From the NCBI GenBank assembly GCA_002297185.1, contig DBJV01000078.1, positions 1-7,399 on the forward strand: 7,399 bases of DNA. Direction: 5' to 3'. The notes under the pieces were generated by a model. That model saw only the letters and a program-made list of their open reading frames with translations, had not been told where the DNA came from and ran no database searches. The translations under genes and the position numbers were made by a program. Positions 1 to 5,133 of this stretch are shown piece by piece; within the stretch, counting starts at the first letter, position 1, and every line of letters starts with the position of its first letter. Source of the stretch: Christensenella sp. UBA767. GTDB taxonomy: Bacteria; Bacillota; Clostridia; Christensenellales; CAG-917.

Positions 1-359
1 AGACCTTCAAAGAGCGATGACTTGCCGATATGGACGTTTGTAGGACCGTATTCTCGCACTTTGCCCGGCTCGACTTTGCCGCCGAATGAGTGCGCGATGT
101 ATTGCATGCCGTAGCAAATCCCGAGTACGGGGATGCCGAGGTCGAAAAGCGCATTGTCGCATTTTGGCGAATTTTCGAGATACACGCTGTTGGGGCCGCC
201 CGTGAAAATGATGCCGATAGGATCGAGTTCCTTGATTTTTTCGATGGGCATGCTTGCAGGCTCGACAACGGAATATACGTGCATGCGGCGTACCGTGCGC
301 GCGATGAGTTCCTTGTATTGTCCGCCGAAGTCCATGACGAGAATGGTTTGATTTTTCAT
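1..359 (-). CDS. guaA: GMP synthase (glutamine-hydrolysing), N-terminal part, cut by window edge
   Basis: GuaA converts XMP to GMP with ATP and glutamine, the last step of de novo guanine nucleotide synthesis, in the cytosol. Only the first 119 codons (plus two bases) are present, all from the class I glutamine amidotransferase domain. Visible are the start MKNQTILVMDFGGQY, the oxyanion-region FTGGPNSVY (about residues 52-60) and the nucleophile elbow GICYGMQ with Cys82; the His/Glu partners and the ATP-pyrophosphatase domain lie beyond the left edge. DFGGQY rather than DFGSQY is a form I associate with Clostridia (memory). The ATG start at 359 is preceded by AGGAGA at good spacing. It has its own promoter after the pyrG terminator, so it is probably not cotranscribed with pyrG. 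The DFGGQY start and spacing argue against CarA or PabA, so the call is firm. Confidence 0.95.
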   Translation of the reverse strand, partial: MKNQTILVMDFGGQYKELIARTVRRMHVYSVVEPASMPIEKIKELDPIGIIFTGGPNSVYLENSPKCDNALFDLGIPVLGICYGMQYIAHSFGGKVEPGKVREYGPTNVHIGKSSLFEG

Positions 360-397
360 ATGTTCTCCTGAAAAGGTTTGTTCGACTTTATATAACA

Positions 398-433
398 ATT
401 ATATCCAAAAATCCGCTCAAAGCAAAGCGGATT
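398..433 (-). promoter_or_regulatory. guaA promoter with dyad in the spacer
   Basis: Read on the minus strand, a perfect TATAAT lies at 403-398, giving a predicted transcript start near 391 and a short leader of about 30 nt that leaves no room for a riboswitch. The best -35 is a weak TTGCTT 16 bases upstream. Between and over the -35/spacer sits a perfect 8-base inverted repeat, AATCCGCT / AGCGGATT (410-417 and 426-433, 8-base loop), followed by TTTTT. It could be a repressor operator, or a hairpin with a T run stopping read-through from pyrG. The -10 is clear; the function of the dyad is inference. Confidence 0.6.
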
Positions 434-520
434 GAGATACATATTTTGCAATTTAATGCCGCAAAACTCCAAAAGGCGAAATTTGTCGCAATTTGAAGAT
501 AATAAATTAAAAAAGTTATA

Positions 521-546
521 AAAAAGAGCGTAAGATACGCTCTTTT
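521..546 (-). terminator. Intrinsic terminator of pyrG
   Basis: A perfect 11-bp stem with a 3-nt loop: AAAAGAGCGTA, loop TCT, TACGCTCTTTT on the minus strand, running on into TTATAAC and an AT-rich stretch. It lies about 90 bases after the pyrG stop and ahead of the guaA promoter. The A/T arms make it work in principle in both directions. Confidence 0.85.
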
Positions 547-577
547 CGTGCTTGGGGTTAATTCTCGTTTGTGAATG

Positions 578-620
578 CGTTTATATCGGGTTTGCGATAG
601 GGGTGTATCGCAAATAAACG
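578..620 (-). other. Bulged hairpin in the pyrG 3' UTR
   Basis: A perfect 9-bp inverted repeat, TTTGCGATA / TATCGCAAA (591-599 and 606-614), encloses the 6-base loop CACCCC (minus strand). A second perfect 6-bp pair, CGTTTA / TAAACG (578-583 and 615-620), extends it across a one-sided 7-base bulge, giving 15 bp in all. No T run follows, so it is not a normal terminator; the real one is 32 bases further on. It begins 15 bases after the pyrG stop. It may be an mRNA-stabilising element or a copy of a small dispersed repeat; neither can be decided from one copy. Confidence 0.6.
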
Positions 621-634
621 ATAGGCTGCGAGGC

Positions 635-2236
635 TTAACGCTTTGTGCCTCTTGCATCTTTTGCTGCTTTGATGAACGCAGAGAAGATGGGGCTTGGGGC
701 GTCGGGGCGAGAGGTGAATTCGGGGTGGAACTGAACTCCGACGAAGAAGGGGTGATTGCTTACTTCAACCGTCTCGACGATACGACCGTCGGGGGATTTG
801 CCGCTTATCACGAGACCGCCGTCCTCGAAGGCTTTGAGATAGTCGCTGTTGAACTCATATCTGTGGCGATGTCTTTCCTCGATTTCATCCTTGCCGTACG
901 CCTCGTGAATGACGGTGCCGTCTTTGAGGGTGCAGGGATACGCACCGAGGCGCATCGTGCCGCCGATTTTTTTGCCTTTCTTGTCGGGGAGAATATCGAT
1001 GACGTGGTTGCCGCTATCTGAAAATTCGCCGCTGGTTGCATCGGTTATGCCGAGCATGTGTCTTGCGTATTCGATGACGGTGACTTGCATACCGAGGCAA
1101 ATGCCGAGGTAGGGGATTTTGTGTTCGCGTGCGTATTTGCAGGTGGTTATCATGCCCTCGACGCCGCGCGTGCCAAAGCCGCCCGGGATGATGATTCCGT
1201 CAACGTCTTTGAGAGATTTGGCGACGTTCTTTTCCGTTATGGTTTCGCTGTCAATCCACTTGAGGTCTATGCCCACGAGGTTTGCGCCGCCTGCGTGTTT
1301 GATTGCCTCGACGAGCGAAATGTAGGAGTCGCGCAAAGACACGTATTTGCCTACGATTGCGATTTTCACTTTGTCGAAAGTGATTTTCATGGTGGCTACT
1401 TTCTTCTTCCATTCGGTGAGGTTACATTTGTTATCGAGACTTAAAGCCTTGCTTATGGCTGTATAAAGTCCGTTTTTGTGCAACATCACGGGTGCGTCGT
1501 ATAAGCACTTGACCGTTGTGCTGGGTACTACGGCGTTCTCGTCGATAGAGCAGAAGAGTGAGATTTTTTTGATTATTTCTTCGGGAGGTTTTTTGTCCGA
1601 GCGAGTTACCACGACGTCGGGGAAGATGCCGAAACGTTGAAGTTCACGCACGGAGTGTTGCACGGGTTTGGACTTAAATTCGTCCGAGCAAGACATATAG
1701 AGGAGCAAGCACACGTGGATGAAAGCGCAGTTTTCTCTGCCGACGTCAAGGCTGAATTGGCGCAATGCCTCAAGGTAGGGTTGGCTCTCGATGTCGCCTA
1801 CCGTGCCGCCGATTTCCGTGATGAGAATGTCCGCGCCAGACTCTTTTGCGGTCTGCAAAATGTGGTCTTTGATTTCGTTGGTGACGTGGGGGATGATTTG
1901 CACGGTCTTGCCGCCGTAATCGCCGTTGCGCTCCTTGTTGAGAACGGATTGATAGAGTTTGCCGCTCGTAAGCGACGAGCTTTTTGACAGGCTCTCGCCG
2001 ATAAATCTCTCGTAATGCCCAAGGTCGAGGTCGGTCTCCGCGCCGTCCTGCGTTACGAAAACTTCGCCGTGTTGGGTGGGATTGAGGGTGCCGGGATCGA
2101 TGTTCATATAAGGATCGAATTTCTCGACATATACGCTATAACCTGCCGATTTCAAAAGTCTGCCCAGCGACGCTGCGACGATGCCTTTTCCGAGTCCCGA
2201 TACGACTCCGCCCGTTACGAAAATGTACTTGCTCAT
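635..2236 (-). CDS. pyrG: CTP synthase
   Basis: PyrG makes CTP from UTP, ATP and glutamine in the cytosol. The 533-residue length fits the family. The N-terminal synthetase domain begins KYIFVTGGVVSGLGKG (P-loop about 12-18), followed by DPGTLNPTQHGEVFVTQDG, DLGHYERF and EIGGTVGDIES (141-151). The UTP/CTP-site residues Lys188, Lys190 and Gln193 are kept in KSKPVQHSV. The C-terminal class I amidotransferase domain has PGGFG (351-355), GICLGMQ with Cys380, and VQFHPEF with His504 and Glu506. The ATG at 2236 follows GGAGG with eight bases between. Just before the nucleotide-site lysines the sequence CLLLYMSCSDEF (176-187) departs from the usual TLVPYL..SGE pattern. It has its own promoter, an attenuator-like leader and a terminator, so it is monocistronic. 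The assignment is secure. Confidence 0.98.
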   Translation of the reverse strand: MSKYIFVTGGVVSGLGKGIVAASLGRLLKSAGYSVYVEKFDPYMNIDPGTLNPTQHGEVFVTQDGAETDLDLGHYERFIGESLSKSSSLTSGKLYQSVLNKERNGDYGGKTVQIIPHVTNEIKDHILQTAKESGADILITEIGGTVGDIESQPYLEALRQFSLDVGRENCAFIHVCLLLYMSCSDEFKSKPVQHSVRELQRFGIFPDVVVTRSDKKPPEEIIKKISLFCSIDENAVVPSTTVKCLYDAPVMLHKNGLYTAISKALSLDNKCNLTEWKKKVATMKITFDKVKIAIVGKYVSLRDSYISLVEAIKHAGGANLVGIDLKWIDSETITEKNVAKSLKDVDGIIIPGGFGTRGVEGMITTCKYAREHKIPYLGICLGMQVTVIEYARHMLGITDATSGEFSDSGNHVIDILPDKKGKKIGGTMRLGAYPCTLKDGTVIHEAYGKDEIEERHRHRYEFNSDYLKAFEDGGLVISGKSPDGRIVETVEVSNHPFFVGVQFHPEFTSRPDAPSPIFSAFIKAAKDARGTKR

Positions 2237-2306
2237 TTGTGTGCCTCCGTGGTTGGATTTTGTATGATTTTCAGTTTATTTTTCGTGTTTTTTGCCCTTA
2301 AAAAAC

Positions 2307-2364
2307 AAAAAAAAGGCGTTTTTTTTTAACTAACCGAGTCAGTCAAAAGAAAAAACGCCTTTTT
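2307..2364 (-). terminator. Attenuator-type terminator in the pyrG leader
   Basis: On the minus strand the arm AAAAAGGCGTTTTTT pairs perfectly with AAAAAACGCCTTTTT. Inside, a two-base bulge is followed by about nine more pairs (three A-U, then GACUGA with UUAGUU using two G-U wobbles), closed by the loop CUCGG. The hairpin runs into eight T (2314-2307). It lies about 85 bases after the predicted pyrG transcript start and about 70 bases before the pyrG ATG, so it interrupts the pyrG leader rather than ending an upstream gene, which has its own terminator at 2649-2676. Attenuation of pyrG is established in Bacillus; its use here is inference. The stem is symmetrical enough to act on the plus strand too, but no plus-strand gene precedes it. 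Confidence 0.85.
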
Positions 2365-2396
2365 AGGTCTTGTTATTGGGGGTTGGAGTGTATATC

Positions 2397-2438
2397 TTTG
2401 AGGTGCGATTCGCAACGCAAATTTGCGACTTCCTCAAA
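2397..2438 (-). promoter_or_regulatory. Folded element at the 5' end of the pyrG leader
   Basis: On the minus strand TTTGAGG (2438-2432) pairs perfectly with CCTCAAA (2403-2397). Enclosed are two abutting self-complementary units: the palindrome CGCAAATTTGCG (2427-2416) and TGCGAATCGCA (2414-2404). Together they give a compact three-way-junction shape starting about ten nucleotides after the predicted transcript start, directly behind a run of eight T (2443-2436). It lies between promoter and attenuator, where a sensor or antiterminator would be. I do not recognise it as any named riboswitch; it has no PyrR-site or T-box signature that I can see. Confidence 0.55.
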
Positions 2439-2453
2439 AAAAATACATTTGGA

Positions 2454-2517
2454 ATGATACCATATTTTAGGCGTATGTCAATAGATTTTCGCAAATTTTT
2501 TTGAGAAATTTTTTGGA
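2454..2517 (-). promoter_or_regulatory. Strong pyrG promoter with A-tract upstream element
   Basis: On the minus strand there is a consensus -35 TTGACA (2481-2476), a 16-base spacer and TATCAT (2459-2454) preceded by TGG, an extended -10. Upstream of the -35 three A-tracts (A6, A7 and A4) recur about every 12-13 bases between 2517 and 2485, like an UP element or phased bend. The predicted start is an A near 2447-2449, followed closely by eight T. Confidence 0.85.
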
Positions 2518-2648
2518 GCCTTTCGGAAAAAGCCCGAGGGCAATTGCGGCACGTTTATAACGTATTAATAGAGTGAGTGAAATATAAAATCAATTGAGAA
2601 CGTGAAATATTGCACAACAAAATAGCAAATCTAATTTGTTGCAAAAAT
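2518..2648 (-). other. Intergenic spacer, no gene seen
   Basis: AT-rich stretch between the terminator of the 215-aa gene and the pyrG upstream element. No start codon with a ribosome binding site and a plausible frame was found on either strand. It contains a small GC hairpin (GCCCTCGGGC followed by five T, minus strand, near 2533-2543) that might be a weak back-up terminator. It also contains an imperfect repeat, TTGCA(C)AACAAA with TTTGTTGCAA (2610-2621 and 2635-2644), of unknown meaning. Confidence 0.5.
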
Positions 2649-2676
2649 AAACGCTATGCGACGTTGCATAGCGTTT
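2649..2676 (-). terminator. Intrinsic terminator of the 215-aa gene
   Basis: A perfect 11-bp stem AAACGCTATGC / GCATAGCGTTT with a 6-base loop, followed on the minus strand by TTTATTTTTGC. It lies 53 bases after the stop codon of the 215-aa gene and insulates it from pyrG. Confidence 0.9.
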
Positions 2677-2729
2677 GTGTTATTTGAGTTTTGTTTTTTG
2701 ATTATGTAATCAATTTATATCCGTATGGA

Positions 2730-3377
2730 TTACTTCACGAGATCGATGAGGGCAAGGGCGCGCTTGAGAGCGAGTTTGCTGTTGACCTTGAATTGGAAGG
2801 GGACTTCCTCATACACTTTCTTGTGTCCAGTTGCGGTGTGCGGTGTGCGACCGTCGTTGAACTCGGGTGCGTCGGGATCGAGGGGAAGGTTGATGCGCAA
2901 AGACGTGCCGATGATGGTGACTTTTGCAACGATGTCGCCTTCTCTGCGATAGGTGTCGCATTGCTTGCTGATACGGCTCTTGATTTTGGGTGTGCCTTTC
3001 GGGGTTGCGGTGAGTGCGTCTTTGAGGATTGCGTAACGCTCTTTGACGATGTCGTCGGAAAGTGCGTATTTCTCTGCAAAGGTGAGGCTCTTTCTTGCCG
3101 CTTTCTTTGCCATGACTTTGTCGTAGTCGAATTTCTTGCCGAGAGAGGAGTCAAGCGTGGTTACGTCTTGCTCTTCGACGTTTTCGACTGCTGCAGGTTG
3201 CGGCTTTTCCACAACTTTGGGCTTGTTCATCTCTTCGTATGCGGACGCGCAGGGAAGAGCGGCGCTCTTGTCGCAAAACGCGCAATATTCGTATCCGCCG
3301 CACATATCGCGGTGATTGGTGACGCTGTCATTCCATTTTTGCTCGTCCAATTTGGCTTGCAATGCAATTTTGTCCAT
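2730..3377 (-). CDS. Uncharacterised protein with N-terminal Cys/His cluster and conserved C-terminal domain
   Basis: Function not recognised. The 215-residue soluble protein has three parts. Residues 1-50 carry His22, Cys26, Cys32, Cys35 and Cys43 (CGGYEYCAFC then LPCASAY), suggestive of a zinc or other metal knuckle. Residues 51-95 are a low-complexity Pro/Glu/Val linker. Residues 96-215 are a compact domain with a helical start (SLTFAEKYALSDDIVKERY), the core KIKSRISKQCD, a strand KVTIIGTSLRINLPLDP, and an ending VPFQFKVNSKLALKRALALI. From memory, C-terminal segments with this layout (a 'KSRxS' core, a 'G.sL.inl.LDP' strand, a 'p...kvns...l..A..LI' tail) recur in uncharacterised Bacillota proteins. 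ATG at 3377 follows AAGGGAGT. A good promoter and a perfect terminator make it monocistronic. The overlapping plus-strand frame lacks these signals. Confidence 0.85.
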   Translation of the reverse strand: MDKIALQAKLDEQKWNDSVTNHRDMCGGYEYCAFCDKSAALPCASAYEEMNKPKVVEKPQPAAVENVEEQDVTTLDSSLGKKFDYDKVMAKKAARKSLTFAEKYALSDDIVKERYAILKDALTATPKGTPKIKSRISKQCDTYRREGDIVAKVTIIGTSLRINLPLDPDAPEFNDGRTPHTATGHKKVYEEVPFQFKVNSKLALKRALALIDLVK

Positions 3378-3392
3378 AGTGTACTCCCTTAA

Positions 3393-3435
3393 ACGATTTT
3401 GGCGGTCAAACCGCTATCTATTCCAATGAAATCGT
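3393..3435 (-). other. Stem-loop at the 5' end of the 215-aa gene's leader
   Basis: On the minus strand ACGATTT (3435-3429) pairs perfectly with AAATCGT (3399-3393). Inside, GCGGT pairs with ACCGC (3414-3410 and 3406-3402, 3-base loop). The outer stem starts at about the predicted first transcribed base and ends a few bases before the Shine-Dalgarno sequence, so nearly the whole leader is in the fold. A 5'-terminal stem often protects an mRNA; that role here is inference. Confidence 0.45.
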
Positions 3436-3439
3436 GAAT

Positions 3440-3468
3440 ATTGTACACAAATAAATCGCATTTGGCAA
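3440..3468 (-). promoter_or_regulatory. Promoter of the 215-aa gene
   Basis: TTGCCA (3468-3463), a 17-base spacer and TACAAT (3445-3440) on the minus strand, five of six consensus bases in both boxes and ideal spacing. The predicted start is near 3433, giving a leader of about 55 nt. Confidence 0.8.
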
Positions 3469-3644
3469 ACATTTGCGGCACACAAATTTTAATTTTTTGA
3501 CAATTTGTCCTACGGGGCGTGAAAAATGAAATAAAATGGCATTCTATCCGTTGCTTTTTTAGATATTGGGAAAAGTGTTAAAATATGTGGTGTAAAAAAC
3601 AGGGTATCTAATAGGAAATATTATAAAAGAGAAACGTAAATATA
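3469..3644. other. Intergenic spacer, no gene seen
   Basis: AT-rich stretch with no credible frame on either strand. It holds an 11-base palindrome, GACAATTTGTC (3499-3509), possibly an operator though well upstream of the 215-aa gene's promoter. A TTGACA on the plus strand (3497-3502) has no matching -10, so I do not call a plus-strand promoter. A TATAAT-like box on the minus strand near 3620 has no -35. Confidence 0.4.
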
Positions 3645-3670
3645 GCGCACCGAGCGTAAGGTCGGTGCGC
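3645..3670 (-). terminator. Probable terminator after the YcxB-like gene
   Basis: A perfect 9-bp GC-rich stem, GCGCACCGA / TCGGTGCGC, with an 8-base loop, 34 bases after the stop at 3705. The tract after it on the minus strand (TATATTTACG) is only moderately T-rich. On the plus strand it is followed by GTTTTG, but no plus-strand gene precedes it. Confidence 0.6.
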
Positions 3671-3704
3671 GTTTTGTGTTGATAAAATATTGATTTTGTG
3701 AGTA

Positions 3705-4178
3705 TTAAGGTTGTTTTAACAAGGCAAGAGTGTCGTCGGTTTTGGGGAAGGGGAGTATTCTTCTATCCTTCAATTTGACAACTATAGTTTTGCCGATAGG
3801 GCGGATATACGTTATATCGGATTTTGAAAATCTTGTGAAAGAGTTGCTTTGAACGCAGCGCAGGGTGAAACGGTCGTTGTCTTTTTCAAGTTCGTAATCG
3901 ATAACTCCGTCGATTGAGTTTTTGTCGAAAAACAGTTCTGCCTGCTTTTTAAATTTTAGGAAAAACACAACATACAGACTAATGATAAATATAGAGGCTG
4001 CCAGCATTATGAATCCGTAAGAGAGCGCCTCTTTGTCGGACAAAAACCCGACGATAAGGAAATACAACGACAGGGCAAACATAATTGCCGCAATTATCGT
4101 AAACACCAACAATTCCGCAGACGTGACGTCTAACGCACGTCTTTTTATATCCGCTCTTTTGGTTGAAAAAGTTATCAT
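3705..4178 (-). CDS. YcxB-like two-helix membrane protein
   Basis: A 157-residue protein. After a basic N-terminus (KRADIKRR, residues 7-14) come two hydrophobic helices, about 22-46 and 52-75, joined by a short loop. From about 80 to 157 there is a cytosolic beta-rich domain (FFDKNSIDGVIDYELEKD, then SFTRFSKSDITYIRPIGKT and VVKLKDRRILPFPK). The layout and the ending 'I.yi...gk.ivv.lkdrrilpfPk' resemble YcxB-like proteins, whose role is unknown; this is recognition by pattern. Its ATG overlaps the stop of the phosphatase gene as TAATG, with GAGGAA placed inside the upstream gene's last codons, so translation is probably coupled. It may anchor or regulate the phosphatase at the membrane, which is only context inference. 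Confidence 0.85.
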   Translation of the reverse strand: MITFSTKRADIKRRALDVTSAELLVFTIIAAIMFALSLYFLIVGFLSDKEALSYGFIMLAASIFIISLYVVFFLKFKKQAELFFDKNSIDGVIDYELEKDNDRFTLRCVQSNSFTRFSKSDITYIRPIGKTIVVKLKDRRILPFPKTDDTLALLKQP

Positions 4179-4954
4179 TATAATTCCTCGTCGTCTATAA
4201 CTATGCAGTTGACTTTGCCGCTTACTGCCGTGCAGGCGTCGATTGCGATTATGCCGTCGCCGTAGAAGGGGGTGTAGCCGGCATCTACGCCAAATTCGCT
4301 GCCTTTATGCTCGATGACGGAATGTCCGTAGGAGCAATGCCAATGTCCGCAAACGATGGTTTTGCCTTCCTCGCGAACGCCGCCGTTCCAAGCCTCCATG
4401 CCGTTTGTCCATCTTGCGAAATACCAGTCCTCGGGATCTGCATTGCGCCAGTCGTCAACGACTTCGAATCTTTGGACTCTGTTTTCCACAAAGCGGCAGC
4501 AGGGTATCCAGCCGTGGACGAAGATATAGTGTTTCGTTTCGTAAAATTGAATCATGGAAGGGATTATCTCTTTGACAAACGGGGAGTCGAGCAATTGCTC
4601 TTTTACCTCGTTGCAATTGTCGTCGAGAATGCCCACCGCATCGGTCAATTGTAGGGCGGTTTCGGTTGTCTTGTTGGATCTGTGATGGGGGAGAAGATAG
4701 GATTTGTTCTTCCAATTGTAGATCATGTCCATCATAAGATCTTCGTGGTTGCCGCGGATGAGAATAACCTCGTCTTTTGCCATGAGGTCGAGGATGAACT
4801 GTTGGACTTCTCTTGCCTCGTAGCCGCGATCCATAAGGTCGCCGCAGATTATGAGTTTGTGCGGAAGTGTATCCAAAAAGAAACCCTTTTCTTCAAGGGC
4901 TTGTTTCATTTCGGTGTAAAAACCGTGTATGTCCGAAACGACGTAATATCTCAC
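4178..4954 (-). CDS. PPP-family metallophosphatase (calcineurin-like)
   Basis: The 258-residue cytosolic phosphatase shows the whole PPP/ApaH-type metal and phosphate motif series: SDIHG (7-11, Asp8 and His10), GDLMDRG (38-44, Asp39 and Arg43), GNHED (68-72), VHGW (146-149) and GHWH (203-206). This implies a two-metal centre, usually Mn or Fe. Substrate cannot be read from the sequence: protein phosphoserine/threonine, diadenosine tetraphosphate or other nucleotides are all possible for this family. Residues 74-145 form a helical insert over the active site that may set specificity. The start is GTG at 4954, seven bases after GGAGG; no nearer ATG fits and SDIHG is in the usual place. It is the first gene of a pair with the YcxB-like membrane protein and has a structured leader. 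Confidence 0.93.
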   Translation of the reverse strand: MRYYVVSDIHGFYTEMKQALEEKGFFLDTLPHKLIICGDLMDRGYEAREVQQFILDLMAKDEVILIRGNHEDLMMDMIYNWKNKSYLLPHHRSNKTTETALQLTDAVGILDDNCNEVKEQLLDSPFVKEIIPSMIQFYETKHYIFVHGWIPCCRFVENRVQRFEVVDDWRNADPEDWYFARWTNGMEAWNGGVREEGKTIVCGHWHCSYGHSVIEHKGSEFGVDAGYTPFYGDGIIAIDACTAVSGKVNCIVIDDEEL

Positions 4955-4976
4955 GATTTGTCCTCCTTTATCTTGT

Positions 4977-5043
4977 CGGAAAACGGACAGCCTATGGGGC
5001 TTAAAGGCTATCCGTTTGTCCGACGCACACTTTATGCGTGCGT
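4977..5043 (-). promoter_or_regulatory. Two abutting hairpins in the phosphatase leader
   Basis: On the minus strand the first hairpin is ACGCACGC, loop ATAAA, GTGTGCGT (5043-5023, one G-U). It is followed without gap by CGGACAAACGGATAGCC / GGCTGTCCGTTTTCCG (5022-4977), about 16 pairs with one bulged C and one G-U and a 13-base loop TTTAAGCCCCATA. The second ends ten bases before the Shine-Dalgarno sequence. An alternative pairing, CACTTTAT (5060-5053) with ATAAAGTG (5035-5028), would exclude the first hairpin. The four T lie within the stem and non-T bases follow, so it is a poor terminator for the upstream ATPase gene, though that use is not excluded. Confidence 0.55.
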
Positions 5044-5071
5044 TTTGCGCCTATAAAGTGCCGATTTTGCG

Positions 5072-5104
5072 ATTATACGGGATTGTATTGCAAATATGTA
5101 ATCC
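5072..5104 (-). promoter_or_regulatory. Possible phosphatase promoter with operator-like dyad
   Basis: A perfect TATAAT at 5077-5072 (minus strand) would give a start near 5065 and a leader of about 110 nt. No good -35 is seen. Directly upstream, GGATT-3-TATT-3-AATA-1-AATCC (5104-5080) is an imperfect two-tier dyad covering the -35 region, as an activator or repressor site would. The dyad could instead be a weak hairpin in the ATPase gene's 3' UTR. Confidence 0.4.
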
Positions 5105-5133
5105 TATATGAGATTGTGCTTTTTACCGAAAAA

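Noticed and set aside
360..397. Guanine riboswitch ahead of guaA
   Set aside because: The leader from the predicted start is about 30 nt and carries none of the conserved purine-aptamer bases.
388..657. Minus-strand frame of 89 codons between pyrG and guaA
   Set aside because: It starts inside the pyrG end, runs through the pyrG 3' hairpin, its terminator and the guaA promoter dyad, and has no ribosome binding site.
575..1987. Several plus-strand frames across pyrG (575-1021, 1058-1444, 1637-1987)
   Set aside because: They are shadows of pyrG, whose identity is certain; no start signals and no recognisable protein.
2691..3392. Plus-strand open frame of 233 codons opposite the 215-aa gene
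   Set aside because: It is longer than the minus frame, but the minus frame has a promoter, ribosome binding site, terminator and protein-like composition. The plus product is an odd Cys/Val-rich string and begins over the minus gene's 3' UTR.
3497..3540. Plus-strand TTGACA as a promoter for a small RNA ending at the 3645-3670 hairpin
   Set aside because: No -10 box lies at an acceptable distance, and the hairpin is well placed as terminator of the minus-strand gene.
591..5072. Recurring TTTGCGA / TCGCAAA heptamers near promoters and UTRs (591, 608, 2422, 2489, 5066)
   Set aside because: The same heptamers also occur inside coding sequence (for example near 3270, 5430 and 7205), so their presence in spacers is not clearly more than chance in AT-rich DNA.
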